Shown: positions 52,418 to 61,808, counted from the stretch's first letter. The stretch: DNA of 64,000 bases from Candidatus Fermentibacterota bacterium (GCA_002748705.1 PDSZ01000010.1:1-64000), one strand, 5' to 3'. Notes: a model not told the origin generated them from the sequence alone. Numbers and translations are program-made.

Positions 52418-53397
52418 CAGTACTTCTTTCCGATAATTCTTGACCAGAGAGCAGAAAGAGAAGCAGGCCCTATAAGAAGCAGATCAGGAAAGATGAAAGA
52501 ACAGGCTTTCAGACCTCTGAAACCGCCATCATGAACAGAGTAGCAGATGAAAGGAAGCTGCCCTGCCAATGTCAGCAGCAGCCCTGCCAGAAGAAGGGGA
52601 ATATTAAACAACACAAGACCTGCAATAAAGACCCAGGAGAAAACAGCTCCTGACAGAACCGGTACCATCTCTCCAAAACCGGCAACACTGATAGATGGCG
52701 CTCCTCTTGATCTGTCCCTTCTGAGAATGTAGAGAGCCTTGGCTCTCATCATGTTCCATTCGTATCTGAAAAGCTGAGCAGCTGAATACTCTCTCAGGTG
52801 AAATACCTCAATATCCGGAGCTATGAGCACTTTCCCCCCGCCGGCCCATAACCTTTCAGAAAAATCCGCATCTTCAATTGTCGCTCCGGCAATGTTCTCA
52901 TCAAAACCGGAAAGATCCCTGAATGAGTCTGCTTTGACCGCAAAGAAAAAGGTGCCGCATCCTTTGATGAAAGGGCCTTTGATTCTTCTGGTAAATGTAT
53001 GAAAGTAATAGTAGTTCTTGTAGAATGTAGCTGCACTTTTACCTGCAGCCTTCCGGCTGTAAACGCCCTGCACAGCCTCAACACTCTCCATTCGTGAAGC
53101 AAGCTTCATTCTCCATCCGCATGGAACCACAACATCCGAATCAACGAAGAGAATCCAGGGCGTTTCGGCGGCCATTCCGCCTGTATTTCTTGTTCCTGCA
53201 GCTCCGGGTTTTCCGTAGCTATCAATGGTTTCAACACCCAGTCTGGAGAGAATCTCAGCAGAATCATCAGAAGATCTGTCATTCACTGCCAGCAGACGAT
53301 CTTCAGGCCCAAGTTCCGCCTGAAGAGGGCAAATAACCTTTTCAAGGGTATCCCTGCTGTTGTGAACCGGAACGACTACTGTCAGGGCAGAGTTCAT
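52417..53397 (-). CDS. GT2 glycosyltransferase with C-terminal membrane helices (paralogue)
   Basis: 326 aa from ATG 53397, which overlaps the upstream radical-SAM stop (ATGA). Seen: ALTVVVPVHNSRDTLEKVIC, LLAVNDRSSDDSAEIL, AGTRNTGGMAAETPWILFVD and DSDVVVPCG with DXD, NYYYFHTFTRRIKGP, GATIEDADFSERLW. Two to three C-terminal helices (VLSGAVFSWVFIAGLVLFN; PLLLAGLLLTLAGQLPFIC). Closely related to the GT2 at 48631-49647. Expected to lengthen a lipid-linked glycan or modify a surface lipid at the inner membrane. The frame is open 23 codons further but without support. Confidence 0.86.
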   Translation of the reverse strand: MNSALTVVVPVHNSRDTLEKVICPLQAELGPEDRLLAVNDRSSDDSAEILSRLGVETIDSYGKPGAAGTRNTGGMAAETPWILFVDSDVVVPCGWRMKLASRMESVEAVQGVYSRKAAGKSAATFYKNYYYFHTFTRRIKGPFIKGCGTFFFAVKADSFRDLSGFDENIAGATIEDADFSERLWAGGGKVLIAPDIEVFHLREYSAAQLFRYEWNMMRAKALYILRRDRSRGAPSISVAGFGEMVPVLSGAVFSWVFIAGLVLFNIPLLLAGLLLTLAGQLPFICYSVHDGGFRGLKACSFIFPDLLLIGPASLSALWSRIIGKKY

Positions 53398-54836
53398 GAA
53401 GCAGGTTTGAAGATACTGAAAACCTGCTGCCCGAGCATCTGAATAAGGCTCCATGCTCCGTGGCACATTGCCCGCAGCTGGAACGGAGACATAAGATTGC
53501 TTACCCGGTAGAAGAAAAAGCCAGGTCTGAAGAAGTATTTAAGGTAAGCCAGCCTTCGCAGTTCCATCACCTGGTCTGCGGTCATGGAGAAAGGCACGAA
53601 ACATGGCCTGTCAAGAAGCATTCCCTGATCATCCAGACTATCGGACATCTCACCGAACTTCCCCTGCTTCACTCCTTTGTAAAGGGGAGTCCCAGGGAAG
53701 GGGGTTATAGGGAAGAACTCCACTGTGAAGCTGCTCAGCTCCTTTGCAAAATCAATGGTTTCAAGGCCCTCGTCAAAAGTTTCTCCTGGAATACCGAAAA
53801 TGTATGTGGTGTGGGTCTTGATGCCTACACTGTGCGCCATTCTCACCGCTGTTCTGATGCGGTCAAGTGTTTCGAACTTAAGCAGTGTGTCCAGGTTTTT
53901 CTGATTACCGCTTTCAACACCGAAGTTGATGCACCAGCACCCGGCAGCCTTCATGGCCCTCAGAAGAGGTTTATCTACAGAATCGGCCCTGCATGATACC
54001 CACCATCTTACATTGATGCCTCTGTCCATAAGTTCCCGGCAAAACTCGTATACATGCTCATGACTGTAGGTGAAATGTTCGTCCCAGAACTTTATCTCCC
54101 TTGCCCCGTAGTTCCTTACATAGTATTCGATCTCATCCACTATACGCTTCGGGCTACGAAGCCGAATACACCTGCCATACATTTTGTAGCAGTAAATACA
54201 TGAACCGTTGCACCCTCTGCTTGCCAGCATCTGCATTGCCGGTACTGTTGAAACCTGTTCAAAACTGGGCCAGTACCTGTCTATCTCACAGAGTTCAACG
54301 GCAGGAAAAGGAAGAATATCAAGATCCTGAACCATAGGCCGCTTTTCAGTGGTAACGGGTTTGCCGTCAGAATCCCTGTAAATAAGGCCGGCAACAGAAC
54401 TAAGGTCTTCATTGCGGTCAACTGCATCAATAAGTTCACCTGAAGTTATTTCACCTTCACCAACTACAATAGCATCAAGACCGGGACAGTCATCCAGCAT
54501 CATTTCAGGCATGGCAGTTGCACCGTGACCGCCGATAAAGGCAAAAGCATCAGGACTGTTTTTCTTGAACTCGGTAATGAACTTTGATGCCTGATCCCAG
54601 AGAAGGCTTATCACATATACACCTATTGCGTCAGCCCGAAAGTCTCGAACCATCTGCAGCATCTTGTCATTGGTGTAGAAAAAGCCCTCAAGAAACTTCA
54701 CTGTATGTCCACGATCCCTGAGAACCGCAGCAATGTACTGAAGGCCTGGAGTAGGCCAGCACCCGCTTATACCCCTTGTGTCTTTGGCCCTGATATCATC
54801 AGGGCCCCAGGGAGGTACCACCAGAGCAACTCTCAA
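53394..54836 (-). CDS. B12-binding-domain radical-SAM protein of the glycan cluster
   Basis: 480 aa from TTG 54836 (GGGGAAG upstream). N-terminal cobalamin-type Rossmann domain (VALVVPPWGPDDIRAKDTRG; FAFIGGHGATAMPEMM), radical-SAM core with CNGSCIYC (cysteines 209, 213, 216), and a TIM-barrel continuation (GCWCINFGVESGNQKNLDTL; HTTYIFGIPGETFDEGLETI). Often described as BchE/HpnR/MiaB-like. First gene of an overlapping run with GT2 and GT39-like enzymes, so a radical modification of a sugar or carrier lipid is the natural idea. Its start lies inside a small hairpin, hinting at control of translation. No identity to a named enzyme can be claimed. Confidence 0.84.
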   Translation of the reverse strand: MRVALVVPPWGPDDIRAKDTRGISGCWPTPGLQYIAAVLRDRGHTVKFLEGFFYTNDKMLQMVRDFRADAIGVYVISLLWDQASKFITEFKKNSPDAFAFIGGHGATAMPEMMLDDCPGLDAIVVGEGEITSGELIDAVDRNEDLSSVAGLIYRDSDGKPVTTEKRPMVQDLDILPFPAVELCEIDRYWPSFEQVSTVPAMQMLASRGCNGSCIYCYKMYGRCIRLRSPKRIVDEIEYYVRNYGAREIKFWDEHFTYSHEHVYEFCRELMDRGINVRWWVSCRADSVDKPLLRAMKAAGCWCINFGVESGNQKNLDTLLKFETLDRIRTAVRMAHSVGIKTHTTYIFGIPGETFDEGLETIDFAKELSSFTVEFFPITPFPGTPLYKGVKQGKFGEMSDSLDDQGMLLDRPCFVPFSMTADQVMELRRLAYLKYFFRPGFFFYRVSNLMSPFQLRAMCHGAWSLIQMLGQQVFSIFKPAS

Positions 54837-54843
54837 TGCTTCC

Positions 54844-54860
54844 CCTTTCCTTCGGAAAGG
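54844..54860. promoter_or_regulatory. Hairpin overlapping the radical-SAM ribosome site
   Basis: CCTTTCC, loop, GGAAAGG form a perfect 7-bp stem. On the minus strand the second arm runs directly into the GGAAAGGGGAAGC ribosome-binding region of TTG 54836. Folding would hide part of the site. It could act as a translational switch, or be chance. Confidence 0.4.
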
Positions 54861-54867
54861 CAAATAT

Positions 54868-54890
54868 GCAGGCACCGCACAGGTGCCTGC
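54868..54890 (-). terminator. Rho-independent terminator after clpB
   Basis: GCAGGCACC and GGTGCCTGC make a perfect 9-bp stem around 5 bases, followed on the minus strand by ATATTTGCCTTT. Lies 10 bp after the clpB stop. Confidence 0.75.
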
Positions 54891-54898
54891 AATGGCGG

Positions 54899-57481
54899 TC
54901 AGCTTCCTGTTATGGTATAGCCGTTCTCATCTGAGCCGAGAATTACTGCGGAGCCAGGCTCAATATCCCCTTTCAGTATGGCTTCAGCAAGGCGATTCTG
55001 AACTTCCCGCTGTATCACGCGCTTCAGCGGTCTGGCTCCGTAGGCAGGATCAAATCCTTCCTCGGCCAGTCTGTCCAGAGCATCCTCAGTGGCTGTGAGA
55101 GTTATATCCTGAGCTGAGAGTAATGCTCCAAGACGGTTCAACTGTATCTTGACTATTGTTCTCAGCTGCTCTCTTGTGAGAGAGTGGAATACGACAATTT
55201 CATCCACCCTGTTGAGGAATTCAGGTCTGAATTTTCCCTGCAGTTCCCTTAGCGCCCTGGAACGCCTCTCCTCTTCAGACATCTCCCTGCCCAGGGTACC
55301 AATCCAGTCACTGCCAAGGTTTGATGTCATTATCACCACAGCGTTTCTGAAATCCACTGTGCGGCCCTGACCGTCTGTGAGACGGCCGTCGTCAAGAATC
55401 TGAAGGAAGACATTGAATACATCCGGATGAGCCTTCTCTATCTCATCAAAGAGAATCACCGAATAGGGCTTTCTGCGGACTGCTTCGGTAAGATAGCCAC
55501 CCTGATCGTAACCTACATATCCAGGAGGAGCTCCGATAAGACGGGAAACCGAATGCTTTTCCATGAACTCGCTCATGTCAATTCGTATCATTGCTTCAGA
55601 GCTGTCGAACATGAACTCTGCAAGGCTTCTTGCCAGCTCTGTCTTTCCAACTCCTGTAGGACCCATGAAGATAAAGCTGCCAAGAGGTCTGTCAGGGTCC
55701 TGCACTCCTGCCCTTGCCCTGCGAATAGCCTGGGATACAGCATCAACGCCTTGATCCTGTCCGACTACTCTCTTCTTCAGTGCATCCTCCATTCTAAGAA
55801 GCTTGTGCTTCTCTCCTTCAAGCATCCTGGATACCGGTATTCCAGTCCACCTTGAAAGCACCGAGGCAATCTGTTCAGCGGTGACATCCTCTGTGAGCAT
55901 TGAACCATTTTCCTGAAGAACAGCAAGCTCCTGTCTGGCCTTTTCCAGTTCGCCTGTAACAGTGCGCAGGTCTCCATACCGTATCCTAGCAACCTCCGAA
56001 AGATTGCCGGATTTCTCAGCTTTCTGCTCTTCCAGTTTCAGTTCCTCAAGCTTCCTTGTCAGCTCCCTTGTTCTGTTGATGGCATCCCTTTCATTGATCC
56101 ATCTGGTCTCAAGTGAACTGTACTCCTCCCTGAGGTCTGCAATCTGCTGTTTCACATCTTCAAGCTGAGCCTTTGATGCCTTGTCTCTTTCTCTCTTAAG
56201 TCCTTCTGCGGCTATCTCCAGACGAACGAGCTTTCTCTTCACCGCATCAACTTCAGCAGGCATGCTGTCAATCTCTATGCGAAGTCTGCTTGCAGCTTCA
56301 TCAACAAGATCAAGGGCCTTGTCCGGCAGGAAACGGTCTGAGATGTACCTGTCGCTAAGGGTTGCCGCAGCCACCAGAGCCGAATCCTGTATGTGTATTC
56401 CATGGTGAACCTCATACCGCTCACGAATACCTCTGAGGATGTTTACAGTATCCTCCACAGAAGGCGGTTCAACCAGAACAGGCTGGAACCGTCTCTCGAG
56501 GGCTGCGTCCTTTTCTATGTGCTGCCTGTACTCATCAAGTGTTGTGGCTCCTATGCAGTGCAGGTCACCTCTTGCCAGAGCCGGCTTGAGCATGTTGGCG
56601 GCGTCTACTGCCCCCTGGGCCGCTCCTGCTCCCACCAGAGTATGCATCTCATCAATGAACAGGATTATTCTTCCCTCAGCCGAGGCGATCTCAGAGAGAA
56701 CCGCTTTAAGTCTCTCCTCAAACTCTCCCCGAAACTTTGCTCCGGCTATGAGAGCCCCCATATCCAGAGCCAGAAGCTTTCTGTTTCTCAGGGTTTCCGG
56801 CACATCACCGTCGGCTATTCTGCCTGCAAGCCCCTCTGCAATGGCAGTCTTGCCTACACCAGGCTCTCCGATGAGAACCGGATTGTTCTTTCTCCTCCGG
56901 CAGAGAATCTGCATGGTGCGCATAATCTCAGAATCCCTGCCTATTACAGGGTCAAGTTTCTGCTGGCCTGCAAGAGCTGTAAGGTCCCTGGTGTACTTTT
57001 TCAGAGCTTCATAACTATCTTCAGCATTCTCACTGGTTACCCTTGAAGCCCCTCTTACCTCTGACAGTGCTTTCAGAAAGTTTTCCCTGTCTATTCCAGC
57101 AGCCTCTGCCACTGAAGCGGCCCTGCCAGGTGAATCAAGAACAGCCATGAACAGATGCTCACTTGCAACGAAGTCATCCTTCATTTCACCGGCTATCTTA
57201 TCCGCAGTATTCAGAACCTTCAGGGTCTGTCTTGAAAGAGCGGGCTGAGAACCGCCGGAGGATCTGGGTTCCCGGGAAAGTGTCTCAGAAACAGAATTTC
57301 TGAGGCTCTCTGCTGAAACACCAAGCCTTTCAAGAACTCCTGTAACAGTCCCATCATTTCTGGCAATCAGGGCCCGCATGAGATGCATAGGAGTAACTTC
57401 AGGGTTCCCTGCTGAAGAAGCTGAATTGACAGCATCAGAGAGGGCTTCCCTGGCCTTTATGGTCAGTCTTTCGTTTGTCAT
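54899..57481 (-). CDS. clpB: ClpB disaggregase (Hsp100)
   Basis: 860 aa, the usual ClpB length. Order: N-terminal Clp repeat domain ([32 protein letters not shown]), NBD1 with GEPGVGKTA (205-213), a full coiled-coil middle domain ([20 protein letters not shown]) that tells ClpB from ClpA/C, NBD2 with GPTGVGKTE near residue 600, and the C-terminal domain. With DnaK it rescues aggregated proteins. Start ATG 57481 has AAAGGAG 6 bp upstream (29 more codons are open but lack support). No dnaK or grpE nearby. A palindrome at 57537-57550 may be its operator. Confidence 0.96.
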   Translation of the reverse strand: MTNERLTIKAREALSDAVNSASSAGNPEVTPMHLMRALIARNDGTVTGVLERLGVSAESLRNSVSETLSREPRSSGGSQPALSRQTLKVLNTADKIAGEMKDDFVASEHLFMAVLDSPGRAASVAEAAGIDRENFLKALSEVRGASRVTSENAEDSYEALKKYTRDLTALAGQQKLDPVIGRDSEIMRTMQILCRRRKNNPVLIGEPGVGKTAIAEGLAGRIADGDVPETLRNRKLLALDMGALIAGAKFRGEFEERLKAVLSEIASAEGRIILFIDEMHTLVGAGAAQGAVDAANMLKPALARGDLHCIGATTLDEYRQHIEKDAALERRFQPVLVEPPSVEDTVNILRGIRERYEVHHGIHIQDSALVAAATLSDRYISDRFLPDKALDLVDEAASRLRIEIDSMPAEVDAVKRKLVRLEIAAEGLKRERDKASKAQLEDVKQQIADLREEYSSLETRWINERDAINRTRELTRKLEELKLEEQKAEKSGNLSEVARIRYGDLRTVTGELEKARQELAVLQENGSMLTEDVTAEQIASVLSRWTGIPVSRMLEGEKHKLLRMEDALKKRVVGQDQGVDAVSQAIRRARAGVQDPDRPLGSFIFMGPTGVGKTELARSLAEFMFDSSEAMIRIDMSEFMEKHSVSRLIGAPPGYVGYDQGGYLTEAVRRKPYSVILFDEIEKAHPDVFNVFLQILDDGRLTDGQGRTVDFRNAVVIMTSNLGSDWIGTLGREMSEEERRSRALRELQGKFRPEFLNRVDEIVVFHSLTREQLRTIVKIQLNRLGALLSAQDITLTATEDALDRLAEEGFDPAYGARPLKRVIQREVQNRLAEAILKGDIEPGSAVILGSDENGYTITGS

Positions 57482-57536
57482 GTTTTCTCCTTTCACCGCT
57501 GCTAATAGCAATATGGCAGCCACGGCATAAGTTGCT

Positions 57537-57550
57537 TTATGGCGCCATAA
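57537..57550. promoter_or_regulatory. Perfect 14-bp palindrome upstream of clpB
   Basis: TTATGGCGCCATAA is a perfect palindrome, extended by GC...GC flanks with one unpaired T. It lies about 56 bp before the clpB ATG. It is not the CIRCE element (TTAGCACTC-N9-GAGTGCTAA). A dimeric repressor or activator site is plausible. Promoter boxes could not be fixed. Confidence 0.45.
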
Positions 57551-57701
57551 GCTCAATATTAATAGCATATCTGCGAGGCCTGAGATATACTGCGCCGAAA
57601 TGACGCAGGCTATATTGTTCCAGTCTCTTTACCAATGGAAGTATTTGTTGTAGCTTTCACTGGAATAGTACAAACAGCAGAATTCTAAACCGGAGGCTTT
57701 C

Positions 57702-58712
57702 ATGACTGATGTTGGAGTAATAGGACTTGGATACTGGGGCCCAAATCTTCTCAGAAACATTACAGCAAACAGACGCGCAGGAAAGGTAGTCATCTGCGAC
57801 AGCGATCCTGGAAGGCTTGAAAAAATCGGCTCTCGTTTCCCGTCCTGTGGACGAACATCTGACCACAGGGACATTCTTAACGACCCTTCCATAAGCGCAG
57901 TGGTCATAGCCACCAATGTTTCCACCCACTATCCGCTGGCTATGGAGGCACTGAAGGCAGGCAAGCATATCTTCGTTGAAAAGCCATTTGCGGAAACTGC
58001 CTCAAAAGCAGCTGAAATGGTTGATTTTGCCCAGAATAACGGCCTTGTTTCAATGGTGGGACACACTTTCCTCTACTCGCCACCGGTTCTTAAAATCAAG
58101 CAGATTCTTGAGAGCAGAGAACTGGGAGACATAAGGTTCATCACCAGTTCAAGGGTTAACCTGGGGCTGCATCAGAAAGATGTTTCGGTAATCTGGGACC
58201 TTGCTCCCCACGACTTCTCAATGCTGTTCTACTGGCTTGGTGAGGAACCGAACTTTGTGGAAGCATTCGGGCATGACTATGTGCTCAAGGGTATTCCTGA
58301 TGTGGCATTTATAAATCTAGGCTTTCCAAGCGGTATAACTGCCAATGTGCAGGTCTCCTGGCTGGCTCCGTCCAAGCTGAGAAAAACGGTCATTGTAGGA
58401 AGCCGAAAGATGCTTATCTACGACGACACAAAGCCTATTGAGAAAATCAAGATATTCGACAAAGGAGTTGACATACTTGAGCCGGAAACATTCGGTGAAT
58501 ATCAGCTCTCCTACAGAACAGGGGACATCATCAGCCCAAGAATTGACTCCTTTGAACCGCTCAGCGCAGAGATGGATGAGTTCCTTACCTGTGTTGAAAC
58601 AGGCGCAGTTCCCAGAACATCCGGAAGGAGCGGAATGGGAGTGGTAAAGGCACTGGAAACAGCAGACAAGAGCCTTTGCGACAAACTGTCCGGTAAAGGA
58701 AATCAGCTCTGA
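57702..58712 (+). CDS. Gfo/Idh/MocA-family oxidoreductase (nucleotide-sugar dehydrogenase-like)
   Basis: 336 aa. N-terminal NAD(P)-binding GVIGLGYWGPNLLRNITANR, then HIFVEKPFAE with the catalytic-type EKP, then a C-terminal alpha/beta domain. The short GYWGPN motif and STHYPLAMEAL are like WlbA-type UDP-sugar 3-dehydrogenases used for amino-sugar synthesis, but myo-inositol- or glucose-type activities cannot be excluded. CGGAGG precedes ATG 57702. The stop TGA overlaps the start of the next gene. It may supply sugars for the glycan cluster 3-9 kb away (inference). Confidence 0.85.
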   Translation: MTDVGVIGLGYWGPNLLRNITANRRAGKVVICDSDPGRLEKIGSRFPSCGRTSDHRDILNDPSISAVVIATNVSTHYPLAMEALKAGKHIFVEKPFAETASKAAEMVDFAQNNGLVSMVGHTFLYSPPVLKIKQILESRELGDIRFITSSRVNLGLHQKDVSVIWDLAPHDFSMLFYWLGEEPNFVEAFGHDYVLKGIPDVAFINLGFPSGITANVQVSWLAPSKLRKTVIVGSRKMLIYDDTKPIEKIKIFDKGVDILEPETFGEYQLSYRTGDIISPRIDSFEPLSAEMDEFLTCVETGAVPRTSGRSGMGVVKALETADKSLCDKLSGKGNQL

Positions 58713-59665
58713 TGCCCCAGCCTCCCAAGGTACTTCTGAAGTTTCTGGGGATTTCACTTGAAGAAAGTGAAGAGCTTTCAATGGACTTCGCTGTACTGGG
58801 AGGCACCATTGCTGTACTTCTGGGAGGAGAAGACTCAGCAGCGGAGAAGCTGACTGCTTTTGCAGCAGGTACAGAAACTCCCAGAAAGGGGAAGGTTCTT
58901 ACTGGAAGCGAAATGGCCCCTGCATCCTCAAAAGAAGGAAAACAAAGCACAGGGTACATCACAGGAAAAGTTGATGTACCTCCCGGCATGACAGTACGAG
59001 GCTCAGTTGCCCTTACAGTAAGCAGCAGCTCCAGAGACCAGAAGAAGTCCGCAGAGATAACAGATGGGCTTCTTAACTGGCTTGATCTGGACAGGGTTGC
59101 ATCCACACCGGTGGAAGATCTTGAAACTCCTGTTCTTCAGCGTACTGCAATGGCACTGGCTATGGCGCTTTCTCCTGAACTCCTTATTCTGAACTGTCCT
59201 GTTCATGACTCTCTTCACAGAAGGCTCAAGGAGTTTGCCGCAGCAGGTAATGCAGTTCTGATAAGAGCATCAACTCTGGGAGAGATTCCATTCGGTGTGG
59301 AAAGAATAGCCCTCTGCGACAGAAGAGGAGTGGTTAATGTTGTACGGCACTCTGAACTCAGGGCGAAATCCATGGGCGGCGCAGAAATTTCAGTTTCTTT
59401 CTACCCTTCTCTTCCAAGGGCTCAGCTTGAAAAAATTCACGGCCTGAGAAACCTGCTTCACAAGGACGGCAGTTACAGGTTCACCCACAGCGATACCATC
59501 TATGCAGTAACACAGATAATGAACCTGGCCAGGGCAAACTCAAGAGTGGTTGCGGAGCTTCACATAGCTCCTGTTCCTCCGGAGTCACTGATAAGGCTCT
59601 TTGAAGGGCCTCATATAACTGATAACGCCCCTGGCAACAGTTTGTTTGAAGAAGAGAGTTTCTGA
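58712..59665 (+). CDS. Degenerate ABC-2-type ATPase (catalytic residues lost)
   Basis: 317 aa that align by eye with ABC-2/GldA-type ATPases but lack their active site. Where Walker A (GXXGXGKST) should be, residues 36-47 read LLGGEDSAAEKL: no K and no S/T at the expected positions. The signature (LSGGQ) is DLETPVLQR (136-144). Walker B (LLLDEP) is LLILNCP (157-163), with N and C in place of D and E. Surrounding text is family-typical: GYITGKVDVPPGMTVRGSVA, MALAMALSPE, and the C-terminal PPESLIRLFEG (the usual PSLEEVFLxLT). So it is a folded but probably non-hydrolysing pseudo-ATPase. It overlaps both neighbours and pairs with the permease. Confidence 0.8.
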   Translation: MPQPPKVLLKFLGISLEESEELSMDFAVLGGTIAVLLGGEDSAAEKLTAFAAGTETPRKGKVLTGSEMAPASSKEGKQSTGYITGKVDVPPGMTVRGSVALTVSSSSRDQKKSAEITDGLLNWLDLDRVASTPVEDLETPVLQRTAMALAMALSPELLILNCPVHDSLHRRLKEFAAAGNAVLIRASTLGEIPFGVERIALCDRRGVVNVVRHSELRAKSMGGAEISVSFYPSLPRAQLEKIHGLRNLLHKDGSYRFTHSDTIYAVTQIMNLARANSRVVAELHIAPVPPESLIRLFEGPHITDNAPGNSLFEEESF

Positions 59666-60293
59666 CTTGCAGCTGCTTTTACTGACAGCGAGCCTGATGG
59701 TTAAACGGTCCACTGAAAACAGAGCCCTTCTCTGGCTCTGCTCTGCCGCACCGGCAACTGTTCTTCTTTTCTCTCATGCTGAAACTCTGCCCTTCAGGCT
59801 GGTTTCCCTTGCTGCATGGCTTCCTGCGCTCTTTCTTGTAACAGGGTGGCCTTATTCCAGCAGCAGAAAAGGTATCAGAGCCCTTGTGGAAAGAAGCGAT
59901 ATTTCAGGAACAGTCACTGCTGCAGAAGTGCTGCTTCCAGGGCTTTCAGGAACTGTTCTGTGCTCCCTGACAGCACTTCTGGCCGGAAACACTGTTCCCT
60001 GGCAGTTCTGGATAATTGCACCGCTCTTTTCCTTCTCAACCGCCATGTTACTGCTGGCTGTTGAACAAAAGCTTCAGAACCCCGGCCGTTTCGTTTTGCT
60101 GCTTCTCTGGATGGCAGGTCTATCAGGGAAGCTGAGCTTTAAGCCGCTGATTTTCACAGAATATCCTGGAACGGTAATTGAAACATCCCTGACACAGGGC
60201 GGAACCCATCCCGACACTTTCATTCTTCTGGCCATACTTCTGCTTGGAATAAGCGGTTCTCTATGGTACCTGTCGAAGAGGTACTCCTCCTGA
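59646..60293 (+). CDS. Small ABC-2-like membrane permease
   Basis: 215 aa starting at TTG 59646, 20 bp inside the pseudo-ATPase gene. Five to six hydrophobic segments (RALLWLCSAAPATVLLFSHA; RLVSLAAWLPALFLVTGWPY; AAEVLLPGLSGTVLCSLTAL; WIIAPLFSFSTAMLLLAVEQ; LLLLWMAGLSGKLSFKPLIF; TFILLAILLLGISGSLWYLS) with short loops. It resembles a compact CcmB/GldF-like membrane subunit but lacks a clear family motif. Partnering with a dead ATPase suggests a role as scaffold or channel rather than as an ATP-driven pump. Its last 33 bp overlap the convergent trmFO gene. Confidence 0.65.
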   Translation: MKKRVSDLQLLLLTASLMVKRSTENRALLWLCSAAPATVLLFSHAETLPFRLVSLAAWLPALFLVTGWPYSSSRKGIRALVERSDISGTVTAAEVLLPGLSGTVLCSLTALLAGNTVPWQFWIIAPLFSFSTAMLLLAVEQKLQNPGRFVLLLLWMAGLSGKLSFKPLIFTEYPGTVIETSLTQGGTHPDTFILLAILLLGISGSLWYLSKRYSS

Positions 60294-61580
60294 CTGGCTC
60301 AGAAGCCACTCCCTGATTGATTCCAGCGCTCTGCTTGCGAGGGCCTCCCTTACAGCACGGCGACCTCCTCTGACCTTTCGATTCAAAGGGGGCAAAAGCC
60401 CGAAGTTGATGTTTGACGGCTGGAAGTTCTCTGCTTCCCTGTTGGAGGCATATCTCAGAATGGCTCCAAGGGCTGTATCAGCAGGAGGAACCGAAGCTCC
60501 AGACTCAAGAAAACCTGCCAAAAAACCAGAAGCAATAGACTCAATGTAACCCTCTACTCCGGTTATCTGACCGACAAAGGATACATCTTTTCTGTTTTTG
60601 AGCCTCAGTCTCTCATCAAGGAGTTCAGGTCCGTTGATATAGGTATTTCTATGCATTGAACCCAGACGAAGAAATTCTGCTTTCTCAAGCCCTGGTATAA
60701 GCCTGAACACCCTCTTCTGTTCAGGCCAGGTCAGTTTTGTCTGAAATCCCACAAGATTCCATGCTGAACAGGAAAGATCCTCCATTCTCAACTGAACCAC
60801 AGCAAAGGGTCTCTTCCCTGAACGGGGATCAGTGATACCAACAGGTTTCATGGGACCGAAGACAAGGGACATTCTTCCTGTATCAGCAATCGCCTCAACA
60901 GGCATGCAACCCTGAAAATGAACCTCTTTCTCAAAAGCTCTGGGAACAACCCTTTCAGCCCCCAGCAGCGCCCCAAGGAATCTGTCATACTCATCTTCTG
61001 TCATAGGGCAGTTCAGGTAATCCCCCTCTCCCTGCTCTCCATAACGGTCCTGAACGAACGCAATGTCTCTGTTCACAGATTCACCGGAAACTACCGGAGC
61101 AATGGCATCGTAGAAATAAAGGGAATCTGAACCTGTGAGTTTTCCTATAACACCGGCCAATGTCGGAGAAGCAAGGGGCCCTGCTGCAATTATGGTCCTT
61201 CCACATGGAAGCTCAGTTATCTCCTGTTGAATAATCTCAATCAACGGTTGTTCCCGCAGCATCTGCCGAACTGTATTGCTGAACAGCGTCCTGTCCACTG
61301 CAAGGGCTCCTCCTGCAGGTACTCTGCTTGCATCCGCTGCCTTCATAAGAAACGACTTGCAAAGACGAAGCTCCTCTTTCAGCAGCCCTGCTGCATTCCA
61401 AAGCCTGTCAGACCGCAGGGAGTTGGAACAAACCAGTTCCGCAGGAAGGCCGGTTGAGTGGGCCTCAGTCATCTTTTCAGGCCTCATTTCATAAAGCTGC
61501 ACACCAATCCCTGCCGACGCAAGCTGCAGAGCCGCTTCCGACCCTGCCAGCCCTGCTCCTATGACGCTTACCTTCTTCAC
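60261..61580 (-). CDS. trmFO: Folate/FAD-dependent tRNA (m5U54) methyltransferase
   Basis: 439 aa, cytoplasmic. Seen: N-terminal FAD motif VSVIGAGLAGSEAALQLASA, then AELVCSNSLRSDR (TrmFO signature with the catalytic-region Cys), ALAVDRTLFSN, FQGCMPVEAIADTGRMSLVF and a C-terminal NFQPSNINFGLLPPL. It forms 5-methyluridine at position 54 of tRNA using methylene-tetrahydrofolate. GTG 61580 follows AAGGATGTCC. Single gene. The convergent permease gene overlaps its end by 33 bp, an uncommon arrangement. Confidence 0.96.
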   Translation of the reverse strand: MKKVSVIGAGLAGSEAALQLASAGIGVQLYEMRPEKMTEAHSTGLPAELVCSNSLRSDRLWNAAGLLKEELRLCKSFLMKAADASRVPAGGALAVDRTLFSNTVRQMLREQPLIEIIQQEITELPCGRTIIAAGPLASPTLAGVIGKLTGSDSLYFYDAIAPVVSGESVNRDIAFVQDRYGEQGEGDYLNCPMTEDEYDRFLGALLGAERVVPRAFEKEVHFQGCMPVEAIADTGRMSLVFGPMKPVGITDPRSGKRPFAVVQLRMEDLSCSAWNLVGFQTKLTWPEQKRVFRLIPGLEKAEFLRLGSMHRNTYINGPELLDERLRLKNRKDVSFVGQITGVEGYIESIASGFLAGFLESGASVPPADTALGAILRYASNREAENFQPSNINFGLLPPLNRKVRGGRRAVREALASRALESIREWLLSQSGGVPLRQVP

Positions 61581-61706
61581 TGGACATCCTTATTGTTCAG
61601 TTGAAAAATCCTGATAACAGTCCGCTAATATAGCCGCAGAAATGGGTATTGCTACAAGAATTTACCGGACTGCTCCGAAGCAGGTTCCAGTTCCCCTTCT
61701 GTGGTG

Positions 61707-61736
61707 ACATCAACCAGTAAATGGGTCCATTGATGT
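61707..61736. promoter_or_regulatory. Inverted repeat in the plus-strand promoter region
   Basis: ACATCAA (61707-61713) and TTGATGT (61730-61736) are perfect inverted arms. The right arm supplies a TTGATG box, which stands 17 bp before TATATG on the plus strand, so it may be both operator and -35 for the small ORF and lipoprotein. Inference. The rest of 61581-61808 has no gene. Confidence 0.35.
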
Positions 61737-61808
61737 TGTGACACTCAGTATATATATGTTTTAGAGAATAGATACGAGAACAAAACAGGAAGCATGTCAA
61801 CGGTGTTA

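Noticed and set aside
57537..57550. CIRCE/HrcA operator upstream of clpB
   Set aside because: The palindrome TTATGGCGCCATAA does not match TTAGCACTC-N9-GAGTGCTAA and lacks a 9-bp spacer.
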